Shown here: in pieces, positions 1 to 7,661 of the stretch
Position numbering within the stretch: position 1 is the first letter of the stretch
Layout of the letters: each line of letters starts with the position of its first letter
DNA from: Cytophagales bacterium
GTDB taxonomy: Bacteria; Bacteroidota; Bacteroidia; Cytophagales; Cyclobacteriaceae
Direction of reading: 5' to 3'
Length of the DNA stretch: 7,726 nucleotides
Assembly (NCBI GenBank): GCA_029262935.1
Contig: JAJCYK010000403.1
Span: 1 to 7,726 of the forward strand
Notes under the pieces: model-generated
What the model saw: only the letters and a program-made list of their open reading frames with translations
Databases searched by the model: none
Told to the model about the DNA's origin: nothing
Made by a program: the position numbers and the translations under genes

Positions 1-554
1 GGATGGAAATCCAATTGCTGAGAAAGGTCCGTATTTTCATCGGTGATGTAAGCTTGATCAAATAGTAACCCCAGATATCCTAAAGAAATACCTCTTAAGA
101 AATAGGCAGAGGCTAGAATCATATCATCTTGACCGGGAGTGCCTAGGGATAGCCCATCGTTGACCACCGCTCCAAGTACTGCATTTGCATTAAATACTCC
201 AGCATAACAACCTTGCCAAGGATCCGTTACCACTTGTTGATAATCCTGAGTCTCTGAACTTTGGTTGTTGTATGGGTCTCTGGGTTCTTCTGACATACGT
301 TGCATGCCGAAGTTACCCCAGCTACAACTTACGGCATCGGCCGCTACCCCTAAGGTCATTCCAGGGTGACTTTGATGAACACCCTGCCACCAACTGGTGT
401 AACCTCCGGCCAGCACACCTACTAAATCATCCCCGATGGCCAATACTTGCTGGGTATCAGGGTTGTTGAGATTAACTGTATCCAGACTATCACAACTTGC
501 CACCACCAGCAAACATGCCACAATGATGGTATATATTGAATTTATTCTTTTCAT
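1..554 (-). CDS. SusD/RagB-family outer-membrane lipoprotein, partial (N-terminal 184 residues)
   Basis: This is the N-terminal part of a SusD-like lipoprotein, the surface-exposed lid that captures substrate for the SusC channel. The frame starts with ATG at 554 and runs open to the left window edge, so the C-terminal part is missing (full SusD proteins are usually about 450-600 residues). Residues 1-20 form a lipoprotein signal with basic start MKR, a hydrophobic core and a lipobox ending VAS-Cys21. The acidic residue after the cysteine (CDS) fits Bacteroidota surface export. A typical SusD N-terminus follows (LDTVNLNNPD, residues 24-33). The helical segment around 147-170, ending GYLGLLFDQAYI, resembles the TPR-like helix of a RagB/SusD subfamily. 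The gene starts 22 bp after the susC stop with no evident Shine-Dalgarno sequence, as is usual here, and is surely co-transcribed with susC. The substrate is unknown. The family call is strong from the lipobox, the motifs and the position after susC. Confidence 0.93.
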   Translation of the reverse strand, partial: MKRINSIYTIIVACLLVVASCDSLDTVNLNNPDTQQVLAIGDDLVGVLAGGYTSWWQGVHQSHPGMTLGVAADAVSCSWGNFGMQRMSEEPRDPYNNQSSETQDYQQVVTDPWQGCYAGVFNANAVLGAVVNDGLSLGTPGQDDMILASAYFLRGISLGYLGLLFDQAYITDENTDLSQQLDFH

Positions 555-576
555 GATTTTCTATTAAGAATTCGTT

Positions 577-3500
577 CTAAAATGTAATCTGAAGTGATCC
601 TGTAAAGGTTCTTGTCTGTGGATATGTAAAGGTATCGAAGAAGAACAAGTTAGGATCACCACTAGGTGTGTTCACATCACTACCTACACCGTTTTGATCA
701 CGATTGGTTAACTGATTCTCATCTCTAGGAATGGCGCTAATATCAGGATGGAATCCGGAATAATCCGTAATCGTAAATAAGTTACGACCTACAAATCCCA
801 GACGGACGCTTTGCAATAAACCGCCAAAGATGCCACTTAGTTGCTGTTTGTTGAATGTATAACCCACAGCTAACTCGCGTAGCATAAAGAAACTACCGTC
901 TTCAACAAAACCACTATTGCCAATGTTTACATTATACAGTTGATTCCAGAAGCCAATAGCTATAGGAAAGTCCGCACCTTCTTGATGTCGGTTATCCCGA
1001 TGTAACCATTGTCTGGTTTGGTTGTAAATATCACCGCCTTTTTTCCAATCAAATAAGGCGTACAGTGAAATGTTCTTCCAGCTGAATGTATTTGCGAATC
1101 CCATTCTAAAATCGGAATTAATATCACCTATCTTCTGTACAATGGGGGTGCCATCTGGATTAACCAATTTATAAGGTGACTCGTTAATTGTTCCGATTTC
1201 ATCTTGTCGTACCACATAACCTGCAGCATTCACCGTGTATTCCGCAGCATCAACACCCTCTTGTCCTGTTAATTGATCCAAGTTGGTAGCAAATACCTGT
1301 CCGTGCATAGCACCAAACGATCCTCCTTCTTCTATGCGGAAGATTCTGGACTGCTGATTACCTGGTCCGGTGTTATAAGCGGGCACACTCAATTTGTCAA
1401 TTGTTTGACGTGTGCGGTCAAAGTTCATCAACAAGTTCCATTTAAAATCTCCCTTGTCGAGAATTTGGGTACTTAAAGATGCCTCGTAAGTAGTAGCATC
1501 AATAGTTCCAGCGTTACGCCATTGTGCCGTAAACCCAGCTGCAGCTGACAAGGGCACTCTAAGTATCTGGTCTTCGGTTTTGGTATCAACATAGTTGAAT
1601 TCGAAATCGAATCGATCAAGGAAGCTAACATTTAATCCTAACTCTATTTCTTGAGATGAAGCAGGAGTTAAAAAAGTATTCCCTAATGTGCCAGGAGAAG
1701 CGGATCCGTTTTGTAATGTAAAGGTTTCAAAGCGTTGCTCAAAAGTAGGGCGGATACCAGCGGTACCAATAGAAGCTCTTACTTTTAACTCTTGTATTCC
1801 GCTGATGCTAACATCTTCTGATATGCGATATCCTCCACTTAATCGATAATAACTAGCCCATCTTTCATCCGGTCCAAACAATGAAGACCCTTCTCTTCTA
1901 TACAGGGAGCTAAATAAAAACTTCTCTTTGTAATTTATGTCTGCGATACCAAAGAAACTATTGGCAACAATTTCTTGAGCTTCAGATTGCACTCGTAAAT
2001 TCAAAGTTGCATTGTCCAAAGAACGAATACCGGTTACCGCCAATCCATCTCCTCTTATGCCGTTAAACTCCGCGTCCAAGTCCTCGTATAAAAACCCTAC
2101 TCTGAAGGCGGTGTTGAAATCACCAAAGCGTTTTTGAACTACTGCATTTAATCGAGCAATTAACGCATTATTTATGCGGGTACTTCTTTCGATACCACCT
2201 CCAGGATTTGTGGCGCTTTTTTGCACACCTGCCCTTTGATCATCAGAAAGAAATCCTTTGGCAAAGAACTCTTCAAAATTATTAGTAGATCGATCTAAGG
2301 CTATTGACCCGTTGAATGATAACCAGTCATTGAAATCGTAGTTGGCTTTAATGTTACCAATTAGACGGGTACGTTTAACCGTTATGTCCCGGTTGGCCAA
2401 CGTATAAAAGGGGTTTCTTATTCCCGCAGAAGTACTGTCAATGTCCCAGTCATATAAACTGCCATCTTCTTCATTGGGAGCAGACAAGTCATAAATAGGA
2501 AGTATAAACAATATGTTGTTGACCAGAGCCGTAGTTCCATTTGCAGGCAACTCATTGGAGGTGGAAGCCGAGTACATACTGCTCACTTCTACATTCAATT
2601 TGTCTGATATTTGATGATCTACATTAAGCCTAAATGAATTTCGCTCATATCCATCAACAAAATTGAAAACACCTTGATTATCCAAACGCTGCGCTGACAC
2701 CAAAAAATTGGTAGTAGCATTTCTTCCTTGTACCGCTAAGTAATTAGTAAAGAAATTTCCATTGCGGAAGGTTTGATCCTGGTAATCTTGAAAATTTGGG
2801 TAAGGGTTATCTTGCAGTCCATCATCATCTACAACGAAACTGCTTCCTTGGATTAAGAAAGTTCCATCAGGATTTAATTTAAAATGATGGGTATTTGCCG
2901 TAGGGAACTTATCATTTGCCAGATCCGAAACACCAAATTCTCCCCGATAAGTAACTCGGGTTTCACCTTCGGCCAAATTACGACCCCGTTTGGTGAATAT
3001 TTGGATAACACCATTAGCAGCTTGTGAGCCGTAAAGGGAGGCGGCAGCAGAACCTTTTAAAACTTCGACGCTTTCAATGTCTTCCGGGTTAATGTCCGAC
3101 AATGTAGAACCGTTTAAAAAGGCACCATCAACAATTATCAATGGGTTTTGACCGGCGGTAATGGAATTAGCAGCTCTAAGCTGAAATGCCACACCACTTC
3201 CTGGTTGTCCTCCACCTGATACGACTCGAAGTCCAGAAACTTTTCCTTGCAGTCCTGAACCCAAATTGGCTTGAGGCACTTCGGCTAAAAGTTTTTGATC
3301 GATCTTGCCCACTGAAAAGCTTACCGTTTTGGCCGATTGACCTGCAGCGGTACCACTTATAACAATCTCTTCAAGTTGGGAAACATCAGCTTGCATTGCC
3401 ACATTAATAGTGCTTCTTGTGCCGACTGATACCTCTTGGGTTTCTAAACCCACAAAGGTAAATACCAATATGGTTTCACCACTTGGTACGTTTAATTTGT

Positions 3501-3684
3501 AGTTACCGTCAATATCGGTAACCGATCCGGTGGTAGTTCCTTTAATTAGGACATTAACACCAGGCAGGCCTCCACCATCCTCAGCGGAAGTAACTTGACC
3601 GCTGACGGATCGGTCCTGTGCTGTAACCTGGGTCACAGCAAAGAAAAGAGCCAAAATAGTTGTGTAGAGTAAATTTAGTCTCAT
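577..3684 (-). CDS. SusC/RagA-family TonB-linked outer-membrane transporter
   Basis: This 1035-residue TonB-dependent transporter is the outer-membrane channel of a SusCD pair, importing an oligomeric or large substrate using TonB energy. Residues 1-22 are a Sec signal peptide with likely cleavage after VTA. Residues about 27-98 form the CarboxypepD_reg-like domain (VSGQVTSAEDGGGLPGVNVLIKG, with VTDIDGNYKL at 55-64). The stretch LEEIVISG at 104-111 is the probable TonB-box region. The plug domain covers about 118-235 and holds the SusC signature IIVDGAFL (183-190), followed by DIESVEVLKGSAAASLYGSQAANG (split: 202-211 and 212-224). The remaining 800 residues are the beta-barrel, ending in the terminal phenylalanine (QITF) expected for BAM recognition. 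No STN domain precedes the carboxypeptidase-like domain, so FecR/sigma-type signalling is not indicated. The length is normal and no frameshift is seen. The ATG at 3684 directly precedes the signal peptide. Substrate specificity cannot be inferred. Confidence 0.96.
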   Translation of the reverse strand: MRLNLLYTTILALFFAVTQVTAQDRSVSGQVTSAEDGGGLPGVNVLIKGTTTGSVTDIDGNYKLNVPSGETILVFTFVGLETQEVSVGTRSTINVAMQADVSQLEEIVISGTAAGQSAKTVSFSVGKIDQKLLAEVPQANLGSGLQGKVSGLRVVSGGGQPGSGVAFQLRAANSITAGQNPLIIVDGAFLNGSTLSDINPEDIESVEVLKGSAAASLYGSQAANGVIQIFTKRGRNLAEGETRVTYRGEFGVSDLANDKFPTANTHHFKLNPDGTFLIQGSSFVVDDDGLQDNPYPNFQDYQDQTFRNGNFFTNYLAVQGRNATTNFLVSAQRLDNQGVFNFVDGYERNSFRLNVDHQISDKLNVEVSSMYSASTSNELPANGTTALVNNILFILPIYDLSAPNEEDGSLYDWDIDSTSAGIRNPFYTLANRDITVKRTRLIGNIKANYDFNDWLSFNGSIALDRSTNNFEEFFAKGFLSDDQRAGVQKSATNPGGGIERSTRINNALIARLNAVVQKRFGDFNTAFRVGFLYEDLDAEFNGIRGDGLAVTGIRSLDNATLNLRVQSEAQEIVANSFFGIADINYKEKFLFSSLYRREGSSLFGPDERWASYYRLSGGYRISEDVSISGIQELKVRASIGTAGIRPTFEQRFETFTLQNGSASPGTLGNTFLTPASSQEIELGLNVSFLDRFDFEFNYVDTKTEDQILRVPLSAAAGFTAQWRNAGTIDATTYEASLSTQILDKGDFKWNLLMNFDRTRQTIDKLSVPAYNTGPGNQQSRIFRIEEGGSFGAMHGQVFATNLDQLTGQEGVDAAEYTVNAAGYVVRQDEIGTINESPYKLVNPDGTPIVQKIGDINSDFRMGFANTFSWKNISLYALFDWKKGGDIYNQTRQWLHRDNRHQEGADFPIAIGFWNQLYNVNIGNSGFVEDGSFFMLRELAVGYTFNKQQLSGIFGGLLQSVRLGFVGRNLFTITDYSGFHPDISAIPRDENQLTNRDQNGVGSDVNTPSGDPNLFFFDTFTYPQTRTFTGSLQITF

Positions 3685-3789
3685 ATGGTTGGTAGTTAAA
3701 CATGTAATAAATTAGTAGACTTTTAGATTTCAAATTGGGTACTAACTCAATTTTGGTTAACAATGTCGGCTATCTATGAACTAAATAAT

Positions 3790-3829
3790 ATCCCCCAATT
3801 TGGGGGATTTTAAGTAGCAGATTGGGGGA
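3790..3829. promoter_or_regulatory. Candidate operator: perfect G/C-tract palindrome plus a third direct half-site upstream of susC
   Basis: Positions 3790-3808 form a perfect inverted repeat, ATCCCCCAA-T-TTGGGGGAT (9-bp arms, 1-bp centre). A further copy of the half-site TTGGGGGA lies at 3822-3829, in direct orientation with the copy at 3800-3807 and exactly 22 bp from it, about two helical turns. The array ends about 106 bp upstream of the susC ATG, in otherwise AT-rich DNA. The palindrome has only a one-base loop and no T-run, so it is not a terminator. NarL/FixJ-type regulators bind as dimers to inverted half-sites, and such a regulator is encoded just upstream. Assigning the site to that regulator is inference. 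Confidence 0.6.
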
Positions 3830-3861
3830 CAAAAACGGGTATTTTGCTTGGTTTTAGGGTG

Positions 3862-3884
3862 GAAGCATGTAGGAAACATACTTC
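3862..3884. repeat. Imperfect inverted repeat between the terminator and the susC operator
   Basis: GAAGCATGT (3862-3870) and ACATACTTC (3876-3884) pair over 9 bp with one mismatch and a 5-base spacer. In minus-strand RNA the mismatch becomes a G-U wobble, so a small hairpin is possible. It lies after the regulator's terminator and before the susC operator. It could be a second protein-binding site or chance. No T-run follows, so it is not a terminator. Confidence 0.25.
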
Positions 3885-3916
3885 ACTTAAGATGATACAT
3901 ACCCAAGATTGTACAG

Positions 3917-3965
3917 AAAAAAGGGCGCTACTGGTGGTTAGACCAGTAGCGCCCTTTTTATTTTT
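3917..3965 (-). terminator. Strong intrinsic terminator of the kinase/regulator operon (possibly bidirectional)
   Basis: GGGCGCTACTGGT (3923-3935) and ACCAGTAGCGCCC (3942-3954) are perfect 13-bp complementary arms around a 6-base loop (GGTTAG). They are flanked by an A-run at 3917-3922 and a T-run at 3955-3959, continuing as ATTTTT to 3965. Read on the minus strand this is a GC-rich hairpin followed by six U, starting about 19 bp after the response-regulator stop codon. It should separate the signalling operon from susCD, giving susC its own promoter. The mirror-image tract would also permit termination on the plus strand, although no plus-strand gene is visible. Confidence 0.93.
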
Positions 3966-3983
3966 ATAAGTAAATGCAGGCTT

Positions 3984-4616
3984 CTAAATGAACTTATTTT
4001 TCAAAGCTTTCTCGATTGCTTCTGCCTTACTGTGTACTTGAAGTTTAAAGTAAATATTCTTTATATGAGATTTGACGGTTTCTTTGTGAATAAATAGTTC
4101 ATCTGCTATTACAGTATAGCTTTTACCTTTTGAGAGAAGCTCCAACACTTGTGTTTCTCTACTAGTGAGAGGCGTGTTTTGATTCTTTTGAAAAGATTCT
4201 ACGACCATGCGTGCAATATTACTACTCATAGGCGCTCCTCCATTCATAGCCTCTTTAATGGAGTCTATAAGCCTGGAATATTCCGTGTTTTTCGTAATGT
4301 ACCCGCAAGCACCAGCACAAAGAGCCTCGAAAACCAGTTCGGAGTTTTCATGAACAGTTATCACTATGATGTTCACTTCAGGCAGCAGCTTCTTAATACG
4401 TGTGCTACCTTCGATACCGTTGATCCCAGGTAGTTCAATGTCCATCAAAATCACATCTGGAATGTCATCTTTCAGTTTTCGAATGGCCTCTTCACAGGTC
4501 GCATAGGTACCTACTACCTCGAACTCATTGACACTATCAATGAGTAATGCAAACCCTTCCCGAACCACATCATTATCTTCAATTATGCATATTCTATTCA
4601 TTAGATCTTCGTTCAT
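3984..4616 (-). CDS. NarL/FixJ-family response regulator (receiver + LuxR-type HTH)
   Basis: This 210-residue cytoplasmic DNA-binding regulator should be phosphorylated by the kinase encoded just upstream. The receiver domain spans about residues 7-125 and has all the usual functional residues: acidic pair Glu13/Asp14 (IIEDND), phospho-acceptor Asp59 in ILMDIELPG, Thr87 in VITVHE and Lys109 in GYITKN. The LuxR-type HTH covers about 148-205, with LTSRETQVLELLSKGKS and the recognition-helix region HKETVKSHIKNIYFKL (177-192). Its length is standard for the family. The gene follows the kinase after 42 bp and ends 19 bp before a strong terminator. The start is uncertain: the ATG at 4616 gives MNEDLMNRICIIEDN, while the ATG at 4601 (Met6) gives the more family-like MNRICIIEDN. 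Neither has a clear Shine-Dalgarno sequence. The probable target is the palindrome upstream of susC and perhaps its own operon (inference from position). Confidence 0.95.
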   Translation of the reverse strand: MNEDLMNRICIIEDNDVVREGFALLIDSVNEFEVVGTYATCEEAIRKLKDDIPDVILMDIELPGINGIEGSTRIKKLLPEVNIIVITVHENSELVFEALCAGACGYITKNTEYSRLIDSIKEAMNGGAPMSSNIARMVVESFQKNQNTPLTSRETQVLELLSKGKSYTVIADELFIHKETVKSHIKNIYFKLQVHSKAEAIEKALKNKFI

Positions 4617-4658
4617 TTAATATCATTTAATAAGGCTACTTAAATATGAGCTAACTTG

Positions 4659-7600
4659 TTATCCCGTATTTGGGGGTATTTTCCCCTCTAGGGTAACTAC
4701 TGTTCCATCACCATTTTGAGAGACAATACTGATATGACTGCGTATTTTTTTAGCTCTCTCTTTCATATTTCTCAAACCCATCCCTTGTCCGTCAATTTCT
4801 TGGTACCCATTGAGTCCTTTTCCATCGTCCTTTAATTCAAATACGAAATTATGCTCCTTAACGTTGAAATTTAGATATACATTTTGACAATTAGCATGTT
4901 TCAAGGAGTTGGTTAAGGCTTCTTTAAATATGAAAACTACATGCCTGCTCCATCCTACCGGGAGCCTCATTTTGGCATCAAAGGTGTCGTTGGTGTCTAC
5001 GTAAAAATTAATTTCAGAAAATTCGAACAACTCTTCTCCAAAGTCACGAATGTAGATGAGCATTTCGTTTACGTTATCGCTTTTGGGGTCAATGGACCAG
5101 ATAAAGTCCCGGGTACCCGTAAACAAAGTTTTAGTGAATTGACCTAATTTTTGGAGCAGCTCATCAACTTCCTTATTGCCGTTAGACAACTTTGCTTGTA
5201 TCAATTGTACCAGCACAGTAATACTTGCTAATTGATTCCCTACCTGATCATGAAAGTCTTCTGCTACTCGTTTGCGGACTTTGACGGTTTCTTCATGTTT
5301 TATGGTTTCTACTTGCAGTAATGATCTGAGTTTTTTCTGGACCCGGAAATTGTAGTACAACCGACCTACTACCCCAATAGCTACAAAGGCTAAAGTAAAA
5401 AACCACCAAGTACGCCAAAAGGGTGGCTTAATTTCAAAGCTGTACGTGATAGGGATATCATTCCAAATGCCATCGTTATTCGATGCTTTTATTTTAAAAG
5501 TGTAGGCCCCTGGAGGGAGGTTCGTGTATACCGCCTCTTTGCGCTTGGTTATGGGTTGCCAACCCCTATCAAAATTTTCTAACATGTATTGATACCTTAC
5601 TTTCTCAGCATTTTTTAAGCTATTACCACTGTACTCAAAGGTTAGGTGATTTTGATCATAATTCAAACTTAGGTCCTCGGGTATATGACTCCAGCTTTGC
5701 TTGTCATGCTGATTTTTCCAATCCACTTTTTTCGAGAAAAGCCTCACACCGGTAAGAAAGGTTATGGGCTCCAAAGGATTGATCACATCCTTTTCCGGGT
5801 GACATATGTAAGCACCTGCCACGGTACCAAACCAAATAGACCCGTCTGTTTCCATCATTAAGGCGTTGGTGTTGGTTTCAATACCAAAGAACCCTTCGTT
5901 AGCAGCAAAATTGCGGACCGATTCAATATTGAGGTTATTATCAAAGCTGACCTTGTCCAGCCCTCGGGGGGTTCCCACCCACAAAGACCCTTGTTTGTCC
6001 ATGGCCAAGCTATAGACAATATTGGAGGACAAGCCTGAGGCTTCAGTAAAGCGTAGCACTTTCTTTGAACTGGGATTATAATAAAGAATCCCCTCATCCA
6101 CCAATCCCACCCATAACGTCCCATCATCGTGTTGATAAATTGAGGAAATAGCAATATGCTTTAAGCTGTCGGCTTCGAAATAATCGAGCACTTCCTTTCC
6201 ATTAAAGATTTTAAGTCCTCCCTGGGTCCCCATTAATATGTTCCCTCCATGGATTTCTTCTAAGCTGCGTACCCGATTATGTTGCTCGGCCCCTGGGTAC
6301 TCATAGCTTTTGAATGTTCGGTTGTTGTCTAAATTAAGTTCGGCTATACCCTGCGAGGTACCACAATATATGGATCCGTTCGAACCTTTTATTAAAGTGT
6401 AGATTTGATTGGACGGAAGCCCATTTTCTTTATAAAAGTTCTTAAATCGTTTCCCATCATAAACACTTAACCCCCACGCTGTAGCCACCCATAAATTGCC
6501 TTGGTCGTCCTCTTCAGCTGCAAATACAAAATTGTTACTTAAGCCATCTTCAGAGGAAAGGTTGTCAATAATGTAGGGGTTACCTGCGGTTCCAGGAACA
6601 TAGCGATACACGCCACCACCATATGAACCAAACCAATAATTGTTCTTTCCTTTGCTAATGGAAGAAACATAGTCGAAGTTCATTCCATTATTCTTACCTA
6701 TATAGGTGAATAAGTCTCCCAGGGACTTATAGACCCCGCCCCCAAACGTACCGTACCATAAGGTCCCCTCACGGTCTCGATGAATTTTATATACTATGTT
6801 GTCTGTCAATCCCTCGGTGGCTTTTACGGACGTACAAAGACCTTTCTTGAACTTATAGGCCCCGTGGGTGGTGCCTAGCCAAATGGTGCCGTCATATTCC
6901 TCATTTATTGAGTATATAGCGAAATCAACAGACTCTTCATGAAAAGAGTGTACCCACTCAAAATTCAAACCTTCGGAATAGAACAATCCCTTAGAAGTTC
7001 CCAGCCAAAGGTTATTTTTAGTATCCGTATATAGGGAAGAAATCTCCACGTTATTTAGAACGGGTGGTAAGGATACCTGCTCTAAAGTAGATTCTTTATC
7101 GTTGACGCGATACAATCCCCCGTGGTAAGTAGTCACATAAATGTCATTTCCATTTGAAGAAATCCCACTAACTAGTGCTATTTTCTCAGCACTTGCATCA
7201 AGTATTTGAGTAACCTCCCCTGCTGTGTTAATTTGGTAAAGCCCTCCTGCCGTAGTACCGAACCAAATGTGGTCCTCTTTATCCACCAATAGATGGTTCA
7301 CCCACTGGTTTGCAGCCAAATGCGGTACCGTATAGTTCGTGAAATCCCTGCCATCAAAGCTGGAAATACCAAGGCTAGTACCTATCCAAAGAGCGTCTTT
7401 TGAATCAAAACTAAGGCAAAACGTGCGATTACTGGCTAATCCATCTTGCTTATCGTAGTTTTCAAATGATATTCCGTTGAATCTGCTAAGACCACCAAAA
7501 GTCGCCATCCATAAGTTTCCTCTCCTATCTTCCTTGATATCCATTACGTTGGATTGAGCCAATCCATCAGCCACAGAATAGGACAAAAAGCCCCTGCTTT

Positions 7601-7661
7601 GCGTATTTCCTGGAAAATAACAAAGGCCCAGCAGGAGTGATATAAGAAGTGTTTTCCTCAA
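4659..7661 (-). CDS. Two-component sensor histidine kinase with periplasmic Reg_prop double propeller and Y_Y_Y domain
   Basis: This 1000-residue inner-membrane sensor kinase has a hydrophobic signal peptide (about 1-21). Fourteen Reg_prop repeats of the type xLWxGTxxGG follow, from about Trp51 to Trp610, roughly 43 residues apart; fourteen blades suit two seven-bladed propellers, as known for Bacteroides hybrid sensors. The Y_Y_Y domain is at about 685-745 (LENFDRGW, Trp701) and a single membrane helix at about 752-771. The HisKA_3 domain has phospho-acceptor His804 in EDFHDQVGNQL. HATPase_c shows the N box at Asn918 (NSLKHANC), DDGKG at 945-949 and GMGL at 960-963. All catalytic motifs are intact. 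There is no fused receiver or AraC domain, so its partner should be the regulator encoded 42 bp downstream. The start is TTG at 7661: an in-frame TAA stands 18 bp upstream at 7679-7677, no in-frame ATG lies between, and the next internal Met (residue 40) would lose the signal peptide. The ligand is unknown, perhaps the SusCD substrate or a breakdown product. Confidence 0.95.
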   Translation of the reverse strand: MRKTLLISLLLGLCYFPGNTQSRGFLSYSVADGLAQSNVMDIKEDRRGNLWMATFGGLSRFNGISFENYDKQDGLASNRTFCLSFDSKDALWIGTSLGISSFDGRDFTNYTVPHLAANQWVNHLLVDKEDHIWFGTTAGGLYQINTAGEVTQILDASAEKIALVSGISSNGNDIYVTTYHGGLYRVNDKESTLEQVSLPPVLNNVEISSLYTDTKNNLWLGTSKGLFYSEGLNFEWVHSFHEESVDFAIYSINEEYDGTIWLGTTHGAYKFKKGLCTSVKATEGLTDNIVYKIHRDREGTLWYGTFGGGVYKSLGDLFTYIGKNNGMNFDYVSSISKGKNNYWFGSYGGGVYRYVPGTAGNPYIIDNLSSEDGLSNNFVFAAEEDDQGNLWVATAWGLSVYDGKRFKNFYKENGLPSNQIYTLIKGSNGSIYCGTSQGIAELNLDNNRTFKSYEYPGAEQHNRVRSLEEIHGGNILMGTQGGLKIFNGKEVLDYFEADSLKHIAISSIYQHDDGTLWVGLVDEGILYYNPSSKKVLRFTEASGLSSNIVYSLAMDKQGSLWVGTPRGLDKVSFDNNLNIESVRNFAANEGFFGIETNTNALMMETDGSIWFGTVAGAYICHPEKDVINPLEPITFLTGVRLFSKKVDWKNQHDKQSWSHIPEDLSLNYDQNHLTFEYSGNSLKNAEKVRYQYMLENFDRGWQPITKRKEAVYTNLPPGAYTFKIKASNNDGIWNDIPITYSFEIKPPFWRTWWFFTLAFVAIGVVGRLYYNFRVQKKLRSLLQVETIKHEETVKVRKRVAEDFHDQVGNQLASITVLVQLIQAKLSNGNKEVDELLQKLGQFTKTLFTGTRDFIWSIDPKSDNVNEMLIYIRDFGEELFEFSEINFYVDTNDTFDAKMRLPVGWSRHVVFIFKEALTNSLKHANCQNVYLNFNVKEHNFVFELKDDGKGLNGYQEIDGQGMGLRNMKERAKKIRSHISIVSQNGDGTVVTLEGKIPPNTG

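Noticed and set aside
272..469. Plus-strand open frame of 65 codons at the left end
   Set aside because: It lies entirely antisense to the SusD coding frame, which has a lipobox and family motifs. Its product has no recognisable features.
1273..1476. Plus-strand open frame inside the transporter gene
   Set aside because: It is antisense to the beta-barrel region of susC, with no homology-like motifs.
3581..3763. Minus-strand 60-codon frame overlapping the 5' end of susC
   Set aside because: It overlaps the signal peptide and carboxypeptidase-like domain of susC in another frame, and its product shows no domain or signal features.
3700..3789. A Bacteroidota -33/-7 promoter for susC
   Set aside because: The closest -7-like string on the minus strand (CCAATTTG near 3731-3738) does not match TAnnTTTG and no well-spaced TTTG stands upstream. 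A promoter must exist in the region but cannot be placed from the sequence.
4149..4433. Plus-strand 94-codon frame within the response regulator
   Set aside because: It is an antisense shadow of a receiver domain with every functional residue present.
4941..5147. Plus-strand 68-codon frame within the kinase
   Set aside because: It is antisense to the HATPase/DHp region of an intact kinase, with no motifs of its own.
5858..6154. Minus-strand 98-codon frame within the kinase
   Set aside because: It is an alternative frame of the propeller repeats. Its tryptophan-rich content is a by-product of the repeated WxGT codons.
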